This document shows positions 26,169-35,458 of a stretch of DNA of 64,000 nt, in pieces. The first letter of the stretch is position 1; each line of letters opens with the position of its first letter. The stretch lies in contig NZ_CP123499.1 in NCBI RefSeq assembly GCF_029873475.1, positions 1,798,001 to 1,862,000 of the forward strand. Direction: 5' to 3'. Both the position numbers and the translations under genes were made by a program. The notes beneath the pieces are model-generated. The model had not been told where the DNA came from and did not search any database. It saw only the letters and a list, made by a program, of their open reading frames with translations. The DNA comes from Arsenophonus sp. aPb (GTDB taxonomy: Bacteria > Pseudomonadota > Gammaproteobacteria > Enterobacterales > Enterobacteriaceae).

Positions 26169-28662
26169 AAATTTACGTCTGCAAGTGATATTAAGCGCGG
26201 TGGATAAAATCACCCAACCGCTCAAAAACGCTCAACAGGTGAACAAAAAACTCGCTGAAACATTAAAGCAGTCACGCGAACAGTTAAAGCAGCTTAATCG
26301 TGCCAGTCAAACGGTGAATGGTTTTAAATCACTCAGTGAAAAATCAAAACAACTGAGTGACGCCTTGGCTCAGGCGCGTCTTAAAGCAAAAATGATGGGG
26401 CTGGAGCTGGCGAGCCTTGAAAACCCGACTAAAAAGCAAACCGCCGCGTTAGAAAAACAGTGGGCGACGGTGAATAAGCTCGATAGCAGTTATCAAAAAA
26501 ATAGTGGTCAAATGGCAAAAATGCGCGCTGAACTCTATCGCATGGGGATTTCCGCGCAAAACAACCAGCAGGCCACTGCTTATATCCGGCAGGAAACCGA
26601 CCGCTACACCGCTTCACTTAAAAAGCAGGAGCAACAACTGGCCCGTCTTGCCGCACAAGATAAACGCCTGAGCGCCGCGAAAACTCGTTATCGTAATTCA
26701 ATCAATCGGCGTAATACGCTGGCCGGACAAGGGGTTGGTTTAATTGCCAGCGGTGGCGGTGTTTTGATGGGCGTTAAACCGACATTAAATGAAGCGGCTA
26801 TTTATGAAAAAGAACTGGCGGCATTTCGCGCATTAGGGGTCGGTGAGGCGGTACTTATCGACGCACAAAAGTTTGCCACCGGCATGCATATTATCGGTAA
26901 TAGTGCCACCGAAAACTTAAAAGTGTTAAAAGAAGCCCACGCGGTATTACGGCACTATGATGAAGCCAAAATGGTGGCGCCGACCTTATTAAAATTACAA
27001 TATGCGACTAAATTTATGTCCTCCCATGGCATAAGTCACGAAGCGGCGCAAGCGCTACGTGACCAATCGCCTGCGGTGCTAAAAATTGCCGAACTGCGCA
27101 ATGAAATTAATACCCCAGCACAGTTTAAGCGTTCAGTTGACTTGACCGCTCAGTCAATGGCCGCCAGTGGCGGTATGGTTTTACCCGATGATTATATGGC
27201 AATGTTAAAAACCGGTGGCACCCCTGCCAAGCAATTAAGCAATGATGCCTTTTACTTTGGCATGTCACATATTATCCAGCAATTAGGCGGGGACAGAACC
27301 GGGACTTCACTAAACAGTGCCTATCAAAATCTGGTTAAGGGCAGTACCACCCAGGGCGTGATGGAAAATTTAATGGCGCTGGGATTATTGAAAAAAGGTG
27401 CCGTAAAATACGGCAAAACCGGTCACGTAACAAAAATGTTGAACGACGCGCTGGTCAATGTTGAACTCTACAAAGCCGATCCGTTTCGTTATTTAATGGA
27501 AGAGATGGTTCCCCGCATCCGCAAAAAATATCCCAATGCGAGCGGATCGCAGATGGAAACCCATATTGCGCAACTATTTTCCAGTCGAACCGGGGCAGAT
27601 TTATTTGTCACCATGTATCGCGAACACAGTAATATTGAAAAACAAATTAAAGCCGGCCGTGAAGCTTATAACCTTGACCAACTGATTGCCGAAGGACGAA
27701 AAACCGCGCAAGGGCAACAGATTGAACTCGACGCTCGCAAAGCAGATTTATATCGTGAAATAGGTAATAAACTGTTACCTATTTATATTAAAGGGCTGGA
27801 AATGGTCAATAGTCAATTGACCAAAATGACGGCGTTTTTTAAAGCCCATCCAGCGATGACGACCTTTTTTGGTATCGCCATTGGCGGATTTGCTGCACTT
27901 GTTACCGTCGGTGGGGCATTAACCTTAACCATGGCCGCAATGATAGGGCCGATTGCTGCGGTTCGACTCGGGTTGACATTGGTAAGTTCGGTAATGACCT
28001 TACTTGGGGCGGCCTCATTAACCAATCCGATTGTGCTGTGGATAACGGCAATTGCGGTCGCCGCCTTACTGATTTATCGCTATTGGGACAAGTTAGTCCC
28101 CTTTTTCAAAAATTTATGGGCCACTATTTCGCAATATTTTACTGAGGGTTATGAGCGACTCAAAACCGGCATTAAACAGTTTGGCAGTGAATTAATCGAT
28201 AACTTAAAAAATGGCATTATGGAGAAATGGGAATCGTTAAAAACCTTCTTTGCCGAGATAAAAAACGGTATTATCAATTTAGCGCCGGACTGGTTATTAT
28301 CTGATGAAAACAAAGCGCTGCGGGCGAAAAGAAGTCTTAGGGTATTAAACGGGCTAAAATCGGCCGGTATGTTTGATAGTGGCGGAAGAATACCAGCGGG
28401 TTATTTTGGTATTGCAGGCGAACACGGGCCGGAAATTATCAGCGGCCCTGCTGATGTGATTAGCCGTCGCCAGACCTCCTCACTGTTTGAATCGATTTAT
28501 GCCAGTGCCTCAACGCCGCAGTATATCAATATTGCCATTCATGCCGCCCCTCATCACTCGCCGCAGGATATTGCCCGCGAAGTCGCCTATCAACTTAGTC
28601 GCCATCAGCGACAACAACAAACGCAACAACGTAGTCGTTATTTGGATAGCGAGGATTTTTAA
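26161..28662 (+). CDS. T: Tail tape measure protein gpT
   Basis: 833 residues from the ATG at 26161, which overlaps the E' stop; the frame opens four codons earlier but without a ribosome site. A long N-terminal coiled coil (about 10-190) is followed by a central helical part and a hydrophobic region (about 560-640, with GIAIGGFAALVTVGG) thought to act in membrane passage. It sets tail length and is ejected with DNA. Confidence 0.92.
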   Translation: MSKNLRLQVILSAVDKITQPLKNAQQVNKKLAETLKQSREQLKQLNRASQTVNGFKSLSEKSKQLSDALAQARLKAKMMGLELASLENPTKKQTAALEKQWATVNKLDSSYQKNSGQMAKMRAELYRMGISAQNNQQATAYIRQETDRYTASLKKQEQQLARLAAQDKRLSAAKTRYRNSINRRNTLAGQGVGLIASGGGVLMGVKPTLNEAAIYEKELAAFRALGVGEAVLIDAQKFATGMHIIGNSATENLKVLKEAHAVLRHYDEAKMVAPTLLKLQYATKFMSSHGISHEAAQALRDQSPAVLKIAELRNEINTPAQFKRSVDLTAQSMAASGGMVLPDDYMAMLKTGGTPAKQLSNDAFYFGMSHIIQQLGGDRTGTSLNSAYQNLVKGSTTQGVMENLMALGLLKKGAVKYGKTGHVTKMLNDALVNVELYKADPFRYLMEEMVPRIRKKYPNASGSQMETHIAQLFSSRTGADLFVTMYREHSNIEKQIKAGREAYNLDQLIAEGRKTAQGQQIELDARKADLYREIGNKLLPIYIKGLEMVNSQLTKMTAFFKAHPAMTTFFGIAIGGFAALVTVGGALTLTMAAMIGPIAAVRLGLTLVSSVMTLLGAASLTNPIVLWITAIAVAALLIYRYWDKLVPFFKNLWATISQYFTEGYERLKTGIKQFGSELIDNLKNGIMEKWESLKTFFAEIKNGIINLAPDWLLSDENKALRAKRSLRVLNGLKSAGMFDSGGRIPAGYFGIAGEHGPEIISGPADVISRRQTSSLFESIYASASTPQYINIAIHAAPHHSPQDIAREVAYQLSRHQRQQQTQQRSRYLDSEDF

Positions 28663-28663
28663 T

Positions 28664-29098
28664 ATGGCATTAGCGGCGCTGGGCTTATTCGTTTTTCAGC
28701 TAAAAACCACCCCTTATCAAAATATGCAGATCAACAAGCGCTGGCGATATGGGGTTAACTCCCGCATAGGAACGCGGCCAACCTGCCAATTTATTGGGCC
28801 GGATAATGACGATATTACGTTAAGTGGTTCTCTTTACCCCGAACTCACCGGCGGTAAAGTCTCATTGGTTGTCTTAGAGATGATGGCCGAGAGCGGCAAA
28901 GCCTGGAGCTTTTTAGATGGGGACGGCAATATTTACGGCATGTTTGTGATTGAAGAAATCAGCCAGAATAAAAGTTATTTTTTTGCCAATGGTGCCGCCC
29001 GAAAAATCGATTTTACCCTGAAACTAAAACGGGCGGACAGTTCCCTATCGGCGGTATTTGGTGACCTGAGTCAACAGCTAGCAGGGATATTATCATGA
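28664..29098 (+). CDS. U: Tail terminator/assembly protein gpU
   Basis: 144 residues from the ATG at 28664, with GAGGA upstream; the longer frame to 28487 lies inside T and is a shadow. P2 gpU family: MALAALGLFVFQLKTTPYQ and the HPELTGG-like position SLYPELTGG. It caps and stabilises the tail. Its stop overlaps the D start. Confidence 0.92.
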   Translation: MALAALGLFVFQLKTTPYQNMQINKRWRYGVNSRIGTRPTCQFIGPDNDDITLSGSLYPELTGGKVSLVVLEMMAESGKAWSFLDGDGNIYGMFVIEEISQNKSYFFANGAARKIDFTLKLKRADSSLSAVFGDLSQQLAGILS

Positions 29099-30153
29099 TA
29101 AGCGAAGAAAACAGCCCCGCCTATGCGTTAGCCGCTGGCAGTCGTAATATCAATGCCTTGATACAGGGTCGATTAATATCATTAACCTTAACGGATAATC
29201 GCGGATTTGAGGCTGAGCAGCTGGATATTGAATTAGATGATAGCGACGGGCAATTAGCCTTACCCCATCGCGGCGAAACCCTGTCATTACACCTGGGCTG
29301 GAAAAATGAAACACTCATTCATAAAGGCACCTTTACTGTGGATGAGATTAGCTATAGCGGCGCGCCGGATAAATTAACTATTCATGGCCGCAGTGCCGAT
29401 TTTCGCTCAACCTTAAATAGCCGACGGGAATTGTCTTATCATCAAAAAAAATTGGGTGAAATTGTTCGCACGATTGCCAAACGCAATAAATTAATGCCGA
29501 TTGTCGATAACACATTAGCTAGCATCACGATTACCCATATTGACCAGACCAATGAATCAGACGGCGCATTTCTCACCCGCCTAGCGCAACAGGAAGGGGC
29601 GATTGCGACGGTCAAAAATGGCAACCTGCTATTTATCCGCCAGGGACAGGCAAAAACCGCCAGTGGCAAACCCTTGCCGCAAATCATTATTACCCGTGAA
29701 ATTGGCGATAATTATCAATTTTCACTGGCCGAACGCAGTGCTTATACTGGCGTGGTGGCCAACTGGTTAAATACCCGTCAGCCCCAGCAAAAAAAACCGA
29801 TTAAATTAAAACGCCAGTTAAAAAATAATAACAAACAAGGTAATTACTTAGTTGGCGAAGAAGGTAATATTCTGACCTTGAGCCATACCTATGCCAATAA
29901 AAGCAATGCCGCCCGTGCCGCAAAATCAGTATGGGAGAAAATCCAACGAGGAGTGGCTAACTTTTCGATTCAACTGGCTAAAGGCCGTGCCGATCTCTAC
30001 CCTGAAATGCCAGTAAAAACGTTTGGCTTTAAACCCGAGATTGATATCGCCGACTGGATCATAACCCGCGTCACCCATACCTTAAATGACAACGGATTTA
30101 TCACCGCACTGGAATTAGAAGTAAAGATCAGCGAATTAGAAATGCAAGACTAA
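29095..30153 (+). CDS. D: Late control/baseplate hub protein gpD
   Basis: 352 residues, P2 gpD / T4 gp27-like hub family. Family markers are the duplicated beta-barrel domains, FRSTLNSRRELSYH, and the C-terminal FGFKPEIDIADWIITRVTHTL. It forms the hub between tube and spike. Last structural gene before ogr. Confidence 0.93.
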   Translation: MISEENSPAYALAAGSRNINALIQGRLISLTLTDNRGFEAEQLDIELDDSDGQLALPHRGETLSLHLGWKNETLIHKGTFTVDEISYSGAPDKLTIHGRSADFRSTLNSRRELSYHQKKLGEIVRTIAKRNKLMPIVDNTLASITITHIDQTNESDGAFLTRLAQQEGAIATVKNGNLLFIRQGQAKTASGKPLPQIIITREIGDNYQFSLAERSAYTGVVANWLNTRQPQQKKPIKLKRQLKNNNKQGNYLVGEEGNILTLSHTYANKSNAARAAKSVWEKIQRGVANFSIQLAKGRADLYPEMPVKTFGFKPEIDIADWIITRVTHTLNDNGFITALELEVKISELEMQD

Positions 30154-30214
30154 TCTCACGTCATTATGCTAAAATAGAGACAATATCAACATGATGATAA
30201 AAGGTTAATCAATC

Positions 30215-30433
30215 ATGATGAGATGTCCCCTTTGCGGCTATGCCGCCCATACCCGCAGTTCATTACAAATCTCAAGCGAAACCAAAGAGCGTTATAATCA
30301 ATGCCAGAATATTAATTGTGGCGCGACATTTGTCAGTCATGAAACCGTGGCCAGATTTATTTCCCAACCAGGAAAAGTTGAGCCGGTCAATCCCCATCTT
30401 GATCGGTTTGAACAGATGGCATTTCATTTATAG
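30215..30433 (+). CDS. ogr: Late gene activator Ogr/Delta, zinc finger
   Basis: 72 residues. Four cysteines in CPLC and CQNINC form the zinc site of the Ogr/Delta family. The protein binds TGT-N12-ACA sites and recruits RNA polymerase through the alpha subunit, turning on late promoters such as those assigned ahead of O, V and FI. Starts 61 bases after D and is the last prophage gene before the tRNA cluster. Confidence 0.93.
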   Translation: MMRCPLCGYAAHTRSSLQISSETKERYNQCQNINCGATFVSHETVARFISQPGKVEPVNPHLDRFEQMAFHL

Positions 30434-30459
30434 AAGAATAATACTGTTTATAACATCAG

Positions 30460-30490
30460 TGCTGCCAATCTGCTGCCACTTTTGCTGCCA
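30460..30490. repeat. Three TGCTGCCA direct repeats, possible integrase arm sites
   Basis: TGCTGCCA occurs at 30460, 30471 and 30483, spaced 11-12 bases, between ogr and the tRNA-Leu 3' end. Short helically phased direct repeats at a prophage edge beside a tRNA fit arm-type binding sites of a tyrosine integrase. Confidence 0.5.
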
Positions 30491-30522
30491 ACATCAATTT
30501 TTACGCTAATATATAGACGTAA

Positions 30523-30548
30523 AAAAGCCATCTATTTAGATGACTTTT
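30523..30548. terminator. Hairpin with A/T flanks at the prophage edge
   Basis: AAAAGCCATCTA and TAGATGACTTTT pair with one mismatch around a two-base loop, followed by T-rich sequence. Terminator of ogr and/or of the tRNA operon from the other strand. Confidence 0.5.
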
Positions 30549-30588
30549 CTTGCTTTAACTCGCTGATACTCAACGAATTTTTAATATG

Positions 30589-30675
30589 GTGCCCAGGGCG
30601 GGACTTGAACCCGCACAGCCTTAAGGCCGAGGGATTTTAAATCCCTTGTGTCTACCGATTTCACCACCTGGGCTA
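30589..30675 (-). tRNA. leuZ: tRNA-Leu (TAA anticodon)
   Basis: 87 bases on the minus strand with encoded CCA. Acceptor GCCCAGG pairs with CCTGGGC, the anticodon loop holds TTTAAAA within GGGATTTAAAATCCC, and the long variable arm is typical of leucine tRNAs. Closely matches E. coli leuZ. Its 3' end faces the P2-like prophage, making it the likely attachment target. Confidence 0.95.
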
Positions 30676-30682
30676 AATTCTG

Positions 30683-30756
30683 GAGGCGCGTCCCGGAGTC
30701 GAACCGAGGTAGACGGATTTGCAATCCGCTGCATGGCCACTCTGCCAACGCGCCCT
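30683..30756 (-). tRNA. cysT: tRNA-Cys (GCA anticodon)
   Basis: 74 bases, minus strand, with encoded CCA and U discriminator. Acceptor GGCGCGT, anticodon stem GGATTGCAAATCC. Second gene of the Gly-Cys-Leu tRNA operon. Confidence 0.95.
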
Positions 30757-30787
30757 ACTCAATCTAGTTTACTTGTAGGGCTGATAT

Positions 30788-30863
<76 letters not shown>

Positions 30864-30994
30864 ATTCTCACTATGCTTAGTTAATTTGTTAAACCTAGCA
30901 TCGTTTGATGCGCTGCATTCTACTTGTTTCCTGTATTGAGTCAATACTATTATTTATTAATTCGATTCGTTCGCTGTTTTTTCAATCATTTCGA

Positions 30995-31546
30995 TCAAGC
31001 TTCATTCAAATTTTTCCAAGCTGCAGATAAATATTGAAACATAGACCAAAACGTTAAAGCAGCCGCAAAATAAAGTAATACGATAGCAATTACCTCAATT
31101 TGGATATTAGGATGCCAGAGCAATCCTACTAATGAGCCCATCTGGGCAGCTGTTTTAAATTTTCCAATCCAAGAAACAGCCACACAACTACGTTTGCCCA
31201 CTTCAGCCATCCATTCCCGTAATGAAGAAATAATAATTTCACGCGCAATCATCGTCACTGTTGGTAATGTAACCCACCAAGTATGATAATATTCGGTCAC
31301 CAATACTAATGCCGTTACTACCATAATTTTATCAGCAACGGGATCTAAAAATGCACCAAATTTAGTTGTTTGCTGCCAGAGTCTGGCAAGAAAACCATCA
31401 AACCAGTCGGTTAACGCCGCAATGACAAAAAGAAACGCACAAACAAAAGGCGCCCAATGAAAAGGAAGATAAAAAAATAACACAAAAAACGGAATCAATA
31501 TGATACGAAAAAGTGTTAACCAAGTTGGGATATTTAATTGCATCAT
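30995..31546 (-). CDS. pgsA: CDP-diacylglycerol-glycerol-3-phosphate 3-phosphatidyltransferase
   Basis: 183 residues, the E. coli length. It makes phosphatidylglycerol phosphate from CDP-diacylglycerol and glycerol 3-phosphate at the inner membrane. The CDP-alcohol phosphotransferase motif D-G-x2-A-R-x8-G-x3-D-x3-D is complete (DGFLARLWQQTTKFGAFLD), with four or so membrane helices. It follows uvrC by 50 bases and precedes the tRNA operon, the classical uvrY-uvrC-pgsA order. Confidence 0.96.
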   Translation of the reverse strand: MMQLNIPTWLTLFRIILIPFFVLFFYLPFHWAPFVCAFLFVIAALTDWFDGFLARLWQQTTKFGAFLDPVADKIMVVTALVLVTEYYHTWWVTLPTVTMIAREIIISSLREWMAEVGKRSCVAVSWIGKFKTAAQMGSLVGLLWHPNIQIEVIAIVLLYFAAALTFWSMFQYLSAAWKNLNEA

Positions 31547-31596
31547 GCTCTATAATTGTCTGGCCAAAATAAAATATATATACAATTCCACTAAGC

Positions 31597-33429
31597 TTAT
31601 TGCTTCAACGCATTATGAATTTTTTCTGCTAGTGCATATGAAATCGTTGGCACTTTTGCGATTTCATCAATACTCGCATTACGCAGAGCTTGTAAGCCCC
31701 CCATATATTTAAGTAGCATTTGCCGACGTTTAGGACCTACACCATCAATAGACTCTAAGGTGCTGGTATTTCTAACTTTCGCCCTACGCTGACGATGTCC
31801 GGTAATCGCGTGATTATGTGATTCATCACGAATATTTTGTATTAAGTGTAGCGCAGGTGAATCAGGCGGTAACGAAAGGCCTTCACCTTCAGGTTTAAAA
31901 AATAATGTTTCTAAGCCGGCTTTGCGATCATGTCCTTTAGCGACTCCTATCAATTGGGGTCGGGTAATGTCCCAATCGACATTTAATGCCTGGAATACAC
32001 CAATTGCTTGAGCCAGTTGTCCCTTGCCGCCATCAATAAAAATAACATCTGGCACTTTACTTTCATCTACATGTTTACCATAACGTCTCGTTAAAACTTG
32101 ATACATAGCAGCATAGTCATCACCAGGCGTAATATCAATTATATTATAACGACGATATTCCGAACGTAATGGCCCATTACTATCAAAAACAACACAAGAT
32201 GCTACAGTTTGCTGTCCCGAAGTATGACTAATATCAAAACATTCCATTCGAAAAATTTTTTCTAGTCCTAGCAAATCAGCTAACGACTCCATTCTTTGGT
32301 GAATGGTAGATTGTTGTGCAACTTTTGTTGTCAATGCTGTCGCTGCATTAGTACGAGCCAGTTTTAAATATTTAGCTTTTATTCCTCTTGGTTGCACTTG
32401 AATGTTAATTTTACGTCCCGCTATTTTAGACAATAAATTAGCAAATAGCGCTTTTTCTGGTAATAAAAAATCCAACAATATTTCTGCGGGTAAAGAGCGA
32501 ATCTCACTACCCTGTAAATAAAATTGACCTAAAAAGGTTTGCACGACTTCACTTAATTGGGTATTTGCTGGGATCTTTGGATAATAACTACGACTACCAA
32601 GGACTTTTCCTTGTCGAATAAAAAGTACTTGAACACATGCAATGCCTGCGTGATAAGCAACACTAATAACGTCAAGATCTTGCGTATTACCAGAGACAAA
32701 TTGTTGCTCAGTTACCGCTCTAACTGCTTGTATTTGATCGCGATAACGTGCTGCACTTTCAAATTTAAGCGTTTGACTTGCCTGCTCCATGTTTTGGATT
32801 AATTGATTAAGAACCTGTTGATCCTTACCTGATAAGAATAAACGAACATATTCAACTTGTTGATAATATTCTTCATCAGCAACTAGTCCTCTAACACAGG
32901 GTCCAAGACAGCGATTAATTTGATATTGGAGGCATGGTCTGGATCGGTTTCGATAGACACTATCTTCACACTGACGCAGTGGAAAAAGCTTTTGTAATAA
33001 AGCTAGCGTTTCTCTGACGGCATGAACACTTGGAAATGGGCCAAAATAGTTACCCTTTGCCTTCATAGCGCCACGATGCAGAGCCAAACGTGGATGTTTA
33101 TCTGCGCTTAAAAAAATATAAGGATAGGATTTATCATCCCTTAGTAGAACATTATACCGAGGTTGATAAAGTTTAATATAGTTATGTTCAAGTAATAAAG
33201 CCTCTGTTTCTGTATGTGTTACGGTAATATCAATTTGAGCAATATTTTTAACCAGTTGTTCCGTTTTACGGCTCGTTACTTGCCCTCTAAAATAACTCGC
33301 TAAACGTTTTTTTAAATCCTTCGCTTTACCAACATAAATCACTACTCCAGATGTATCATACATACGATATACACCCGGTTGATTAGTTACTGTTTGCAAA
33401 AATACTTTCGGATCAAATAATTCAGGCAC
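31597..33429 (-). CDS. uvrC: Excinuclease ABC subunit C
   Basis: 610 residues, the E. coli length. Makes the two incisions beside a DNA lesion in UvrABC repair. The N-terminal GIY-YIG nuclease is seen at PGVYRMYDTSGVVIYVGKA, then a cysteine-rich region, the UVR motif, the RNase H-like domain with CFDISH and IFIDGGKGQLAQA, and C-terminal HhH repeats (ESIDGVGPKRRQMLL). All key regions look intact. Its start overlaps the uvrY stop by 8 bases. Confidence 0.97.
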   Translation of the reverse strand: MPELFDPKVFLQTVTNQPGVYRMYDTSGVVIYVGKAKDLKKRLASYFRGQVTSRKTEQLVKNIAQIDITVTHTETEALLLEHNYIKLYQPRYNVLLRDDKSYPYIFLSADKHPRLALHRGAMKAKGNYFGPFPSVHAVRETLALLQKLFPLRQCEDSVYRNRSRPCLQYQINRCLGPCVRGLVADEEYYQQVEYVRLFLSGKDQQVLNQLIQNMEQASQTLKFESAARYRDQIQAVRAVTEQQFVSGNTQDLDVISVAYHAGIACVQVLFIRQGKVLGSRSYYPKIPANTQLSEVVQTFLGQFYLQGSEIRSLPAEILLDFLLPEKALFANLLSKIAGRKINIQVQPRGIKAKYLKLARTNAATALTTKVAQQSTIHQRMESLADLLGLEKIFRMECFDISHTSGQQTVASCVVFDSNGPLRSEYRRYNIIDITPGDDYAAMYQVLTRRYGKHVDESKVPDVIFIDGGKGQLAQAIGVFQALNVDWDITRPQLIGVAKGHDRKAGLETLFFKPEGEGLSLPPDSPALHLIQNIRDESHNHAITGHRQRRAKVRNTSTLESIDGVGPKRRQMLLKYMGGLQALRNASIDEIAKVPTISYALAEKIHNALKQ

Positions 33430-34078
33430 TATAATAAAAACTCTCTGTTTGAATCAATCCATTTGTTATAGCTATATGAGTTAATTCTACATCACTACGA
33501 ACTTTTAGTTTACTAAACATTCTATATCTGTAGCTATTTATTGTTTTTGCATTTAAATTGAGCTGTTTTGCTATCTCGCCAACCGGTACACCACGCGTTA
33601 CCATAAGCATAATTTGTAATTCACGATCAGATAAAAGGTTTAAAGGGTTACTCATTTCTGTCTCTAATTGATGTAATACAAGCCATTGCGCAATATCAGG
33701 CGACAAATATTTTTGCTTTAACTTGACGACACGAATGGCATGCAGTAAATCACTCTCTTTTGCCTTCACACTCAGTATACCTCGTGTTCCAGCTTCTAGC
33801 GCCTTCATTAAATAGATATTTTTCTTTTCAGTAGAATACATAATTATGCCTATATCAGGGATCATCCTAATCAAACTTTGTAATTTTTTAATTAAGTCAT
33901 AATCACTTGTTCTCCCATTTAATAAAATAATTTCCGCCGTATGTTTTCGGCACCATTGGATGGCTTGATTCAAAGAGACAACATGCCCAGCTATTTTCAT
34001 ACCTTTTGTTTTATCAAAAATAGACTGCATTCCCAATCGAATAAACTCATTATCTTCGACTAATAAAACACTGATCAA
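33422..34078 (-). CDS. uvrY: UvrY/GacA response regulator with altered receiver
   Basis: 218 residues, NarL/LuxR-type. The C-terminal helix-turn-helix is well preserved (SDRELQIMLMVTRG, LNAKTINSYRYRMFSKL). The receiver aligns without gaps to E. coli UvrY, but the phospho-acceptor Asp54 is Asn (IILLNGR), Lys104 is Val and the acidic pair is Glu8-Asp9. UvrY is normally phosphorylated by BarA and activates csrB/csrC RNAs. Phosphorylation at the usual site cannot occur, so the protein may be constitutive, differently controlled or decaying. Overlap with uvrC could preserve the frame for translational reasons. Confidence 0.92.
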   Translation of the reverse strand: MISVLLVEDNEFIRLGMQSIFDKTKGMKIAGHVVSLNQAIQWCRKHTAEIILLNGRTSDYDLIKKLQSLIRMIPDIGIIMYSTEKKNIYLMKALEAGTRGILSVKAKESDLLHAIRVVKLKQKYLSPDIAQWLVLHQLETEMSNPLNLLSDRELQIMLMVTRGVPVGEIAKQLNLNAKTINSYRYRMFSKLKVRSDVELTHIAITNGLIQTESFYYSA

Positions 34079-34260
34079 AGAAATCTCCCTCTTCTAATAA
34101 GTAATAAAAATATCATTATCTTTAATATATGAATTTATTTATGCTAGATAAGCACTATATTTTATAACTTACAATAGAAAGTTAATAAAATAAAAGTATT
34201 ATTAATTACGCTAGATACTATTTACTATACATATAAAACAATTTTAAATATAATTTTATA

Positions 34261-34668
34261 TTATAGCTTGTATTTTATTTTTTCAGTATTGGTAAAATAT
34301 AAAGCTAAAACCAATAACAAGATCGCTTTATTATAAATATTAATATAGGTAACAGATTTATAAACAACAATAATTAAACAGACAATAGTTGCAATACCAA
34401 TATAAATAAAATAACGTAAAGGAAAATAATTCTTTGATTGAAAACATTTAATGATTAATGCAATAAATTGAAAATAAAAAATATAAGTAAAGATATCTTC
34501 AAGTAAATAGTTAGATGGAGGTACTAAATTAATACTAAATAATAATGTTAACTGGTAAATTTTACTTGCTAAAAAGAATACCAATAATATTGCTAAAATC
34601 AACGAGCTAAAATTCAAAATGTACTGACGCAACCTAGATATATTGATATTATATTTAGTTATTTTCAT
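34261..34668 (-). CDS. psiE: PsiE-family inner membrane protein
   Basis: 135 residues (E. coli PsiE 136). Four membrane helices (about 15-35, 55-75, 85-103 and 112-127) and the family segments YFQFIALIIKCFQS and FPLRYFIYIGIATIV align closely with E. coli PsiE. The gene is phosphate-starvation and CRP controlled in E. coli; its role is unknown. No PHO box was recognised here. Confidence 0.9.
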   Translation of the reverse strand: MKITKYNINISRLRQYILNFSSLILAILLVFFLASKIYQLTLLFSINLVPPSNYLLEDIFTYIFYFQFIALIIKCFQSKNYFPLRYFIYIGIATIVCLIIVVYKSVTYINIYNKAILLLVLALYFTNTEKIKYKL

Positions 34669-34758
34669 TGAATCTCCTCAATACCATCAACCAAAATTTT
34701 ACCAAGATACTCATGATGATAGAATTATAAATCTAACAAAAACTGGTTCAATTTATTT

Positions 34759-35160
34759 TTAAGTATTAAGAATATGTTTTTGTGTAAACAATGCCTTCTC
34801 TTCAATCAGCTTATAATACATAGGATTACAACCAATATAAAACTGAGTAACTAGGAAAGCAATTTGACTCTGTTCAAATAAAACCGCATTAATATAATGA
34901 CTTTCAGGGCTAAACATCTTAGAAAAAAAATATGAATATTTATTACAAAATTTTCGCACTAGCCATGTAAAAAAGCGATAATAACTTACATTAGACTTAT
35001 CTTCGATTGATAAATCACATTCAATAATAAAACGCATTAACAGATAGCCATTCCATTTTTGATACATCAGACAATGGCAGGCTGTAATTTCATAACAGGG
35101 TAGATCTGTTTTTAATATAACTCGTCCATATAAACATTGACCCTCATACTGCATAAACAT
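34759..35160 (-). CDS. GFA-like protein with decayed zinc motifs
   Basis: 133 residues from the ATG at 35160 (AAGGG upstream; ATG at 35154 also possible). The N terminus resembles glutathione-dependent formaldehyde-activating (GFA/Mss4-fold) proteins: GQCLYG for CxCG, ACHCLMYQKWNG for CHCxxC. A later FCNKYSY takes the place of FCxxCG. In each motif the last cysteine is tyrosine, so the zinc sites should be lost. The C-terminal half diverges. It may be a degrading gene or a protein that has lost metal binding. The family assignment rests on motif pattern only. Confidence 0.5.
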   Translation of the reverse strand: MFMQYEGQCLYGRVILKTDLPCYEITACHCLMYQKWNGYLLMRFIIECDLSIEDKSNVSYYRFFTWLVRKFCNKYSYFFSKMFSPESHYINAVLFEQSQIAFLVTQFYIGCNPMYYKLIEEKALFTQKHILNT

Positions 35161-35406
35161 GCCCTTTTTATTATTGAAAAACAAATAAAAACATAGCAAT
35201 TTTTTAAAATCAATAACTATTTTTTAACCAAAAGGTTTGAATAATATATATGTGATCAGGCTCGTTATTATGTTGATTAACTAACACAAAAACGTTAATT
35301 TTTTACCAAAAAATTGCTTAATCAAACTAATACTTACTTTCCAAAAATTTCTATCTAAATTGATATGATAATGCAAAAGCAATCAATTATCTGAATTTAT
35401 AATAAT

Positions 35407-35440
35407 AAAAAGCTATTGAACAGATGTTCAATAGCTTTTT
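35407..35440. terminator. Strong bidirectional terminator downstream of dtpA
   Basis: Perfect 16-bp stem (AAAAAGCTATTGAACA and its complement) with a two-base loop and T-run, 19 bases beyond the dtpA stop. Confidence 0.85.
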
Positions 35441-35458
35441 ATATATAAATTATCTAAT

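Noticed and set aside
28487..28663. N-terminal extension of gpU
   Set aside because: It is a shadow of the gpT 3' end; the ATG at 28664 has a ribosome site and the conserved MALAALG start.
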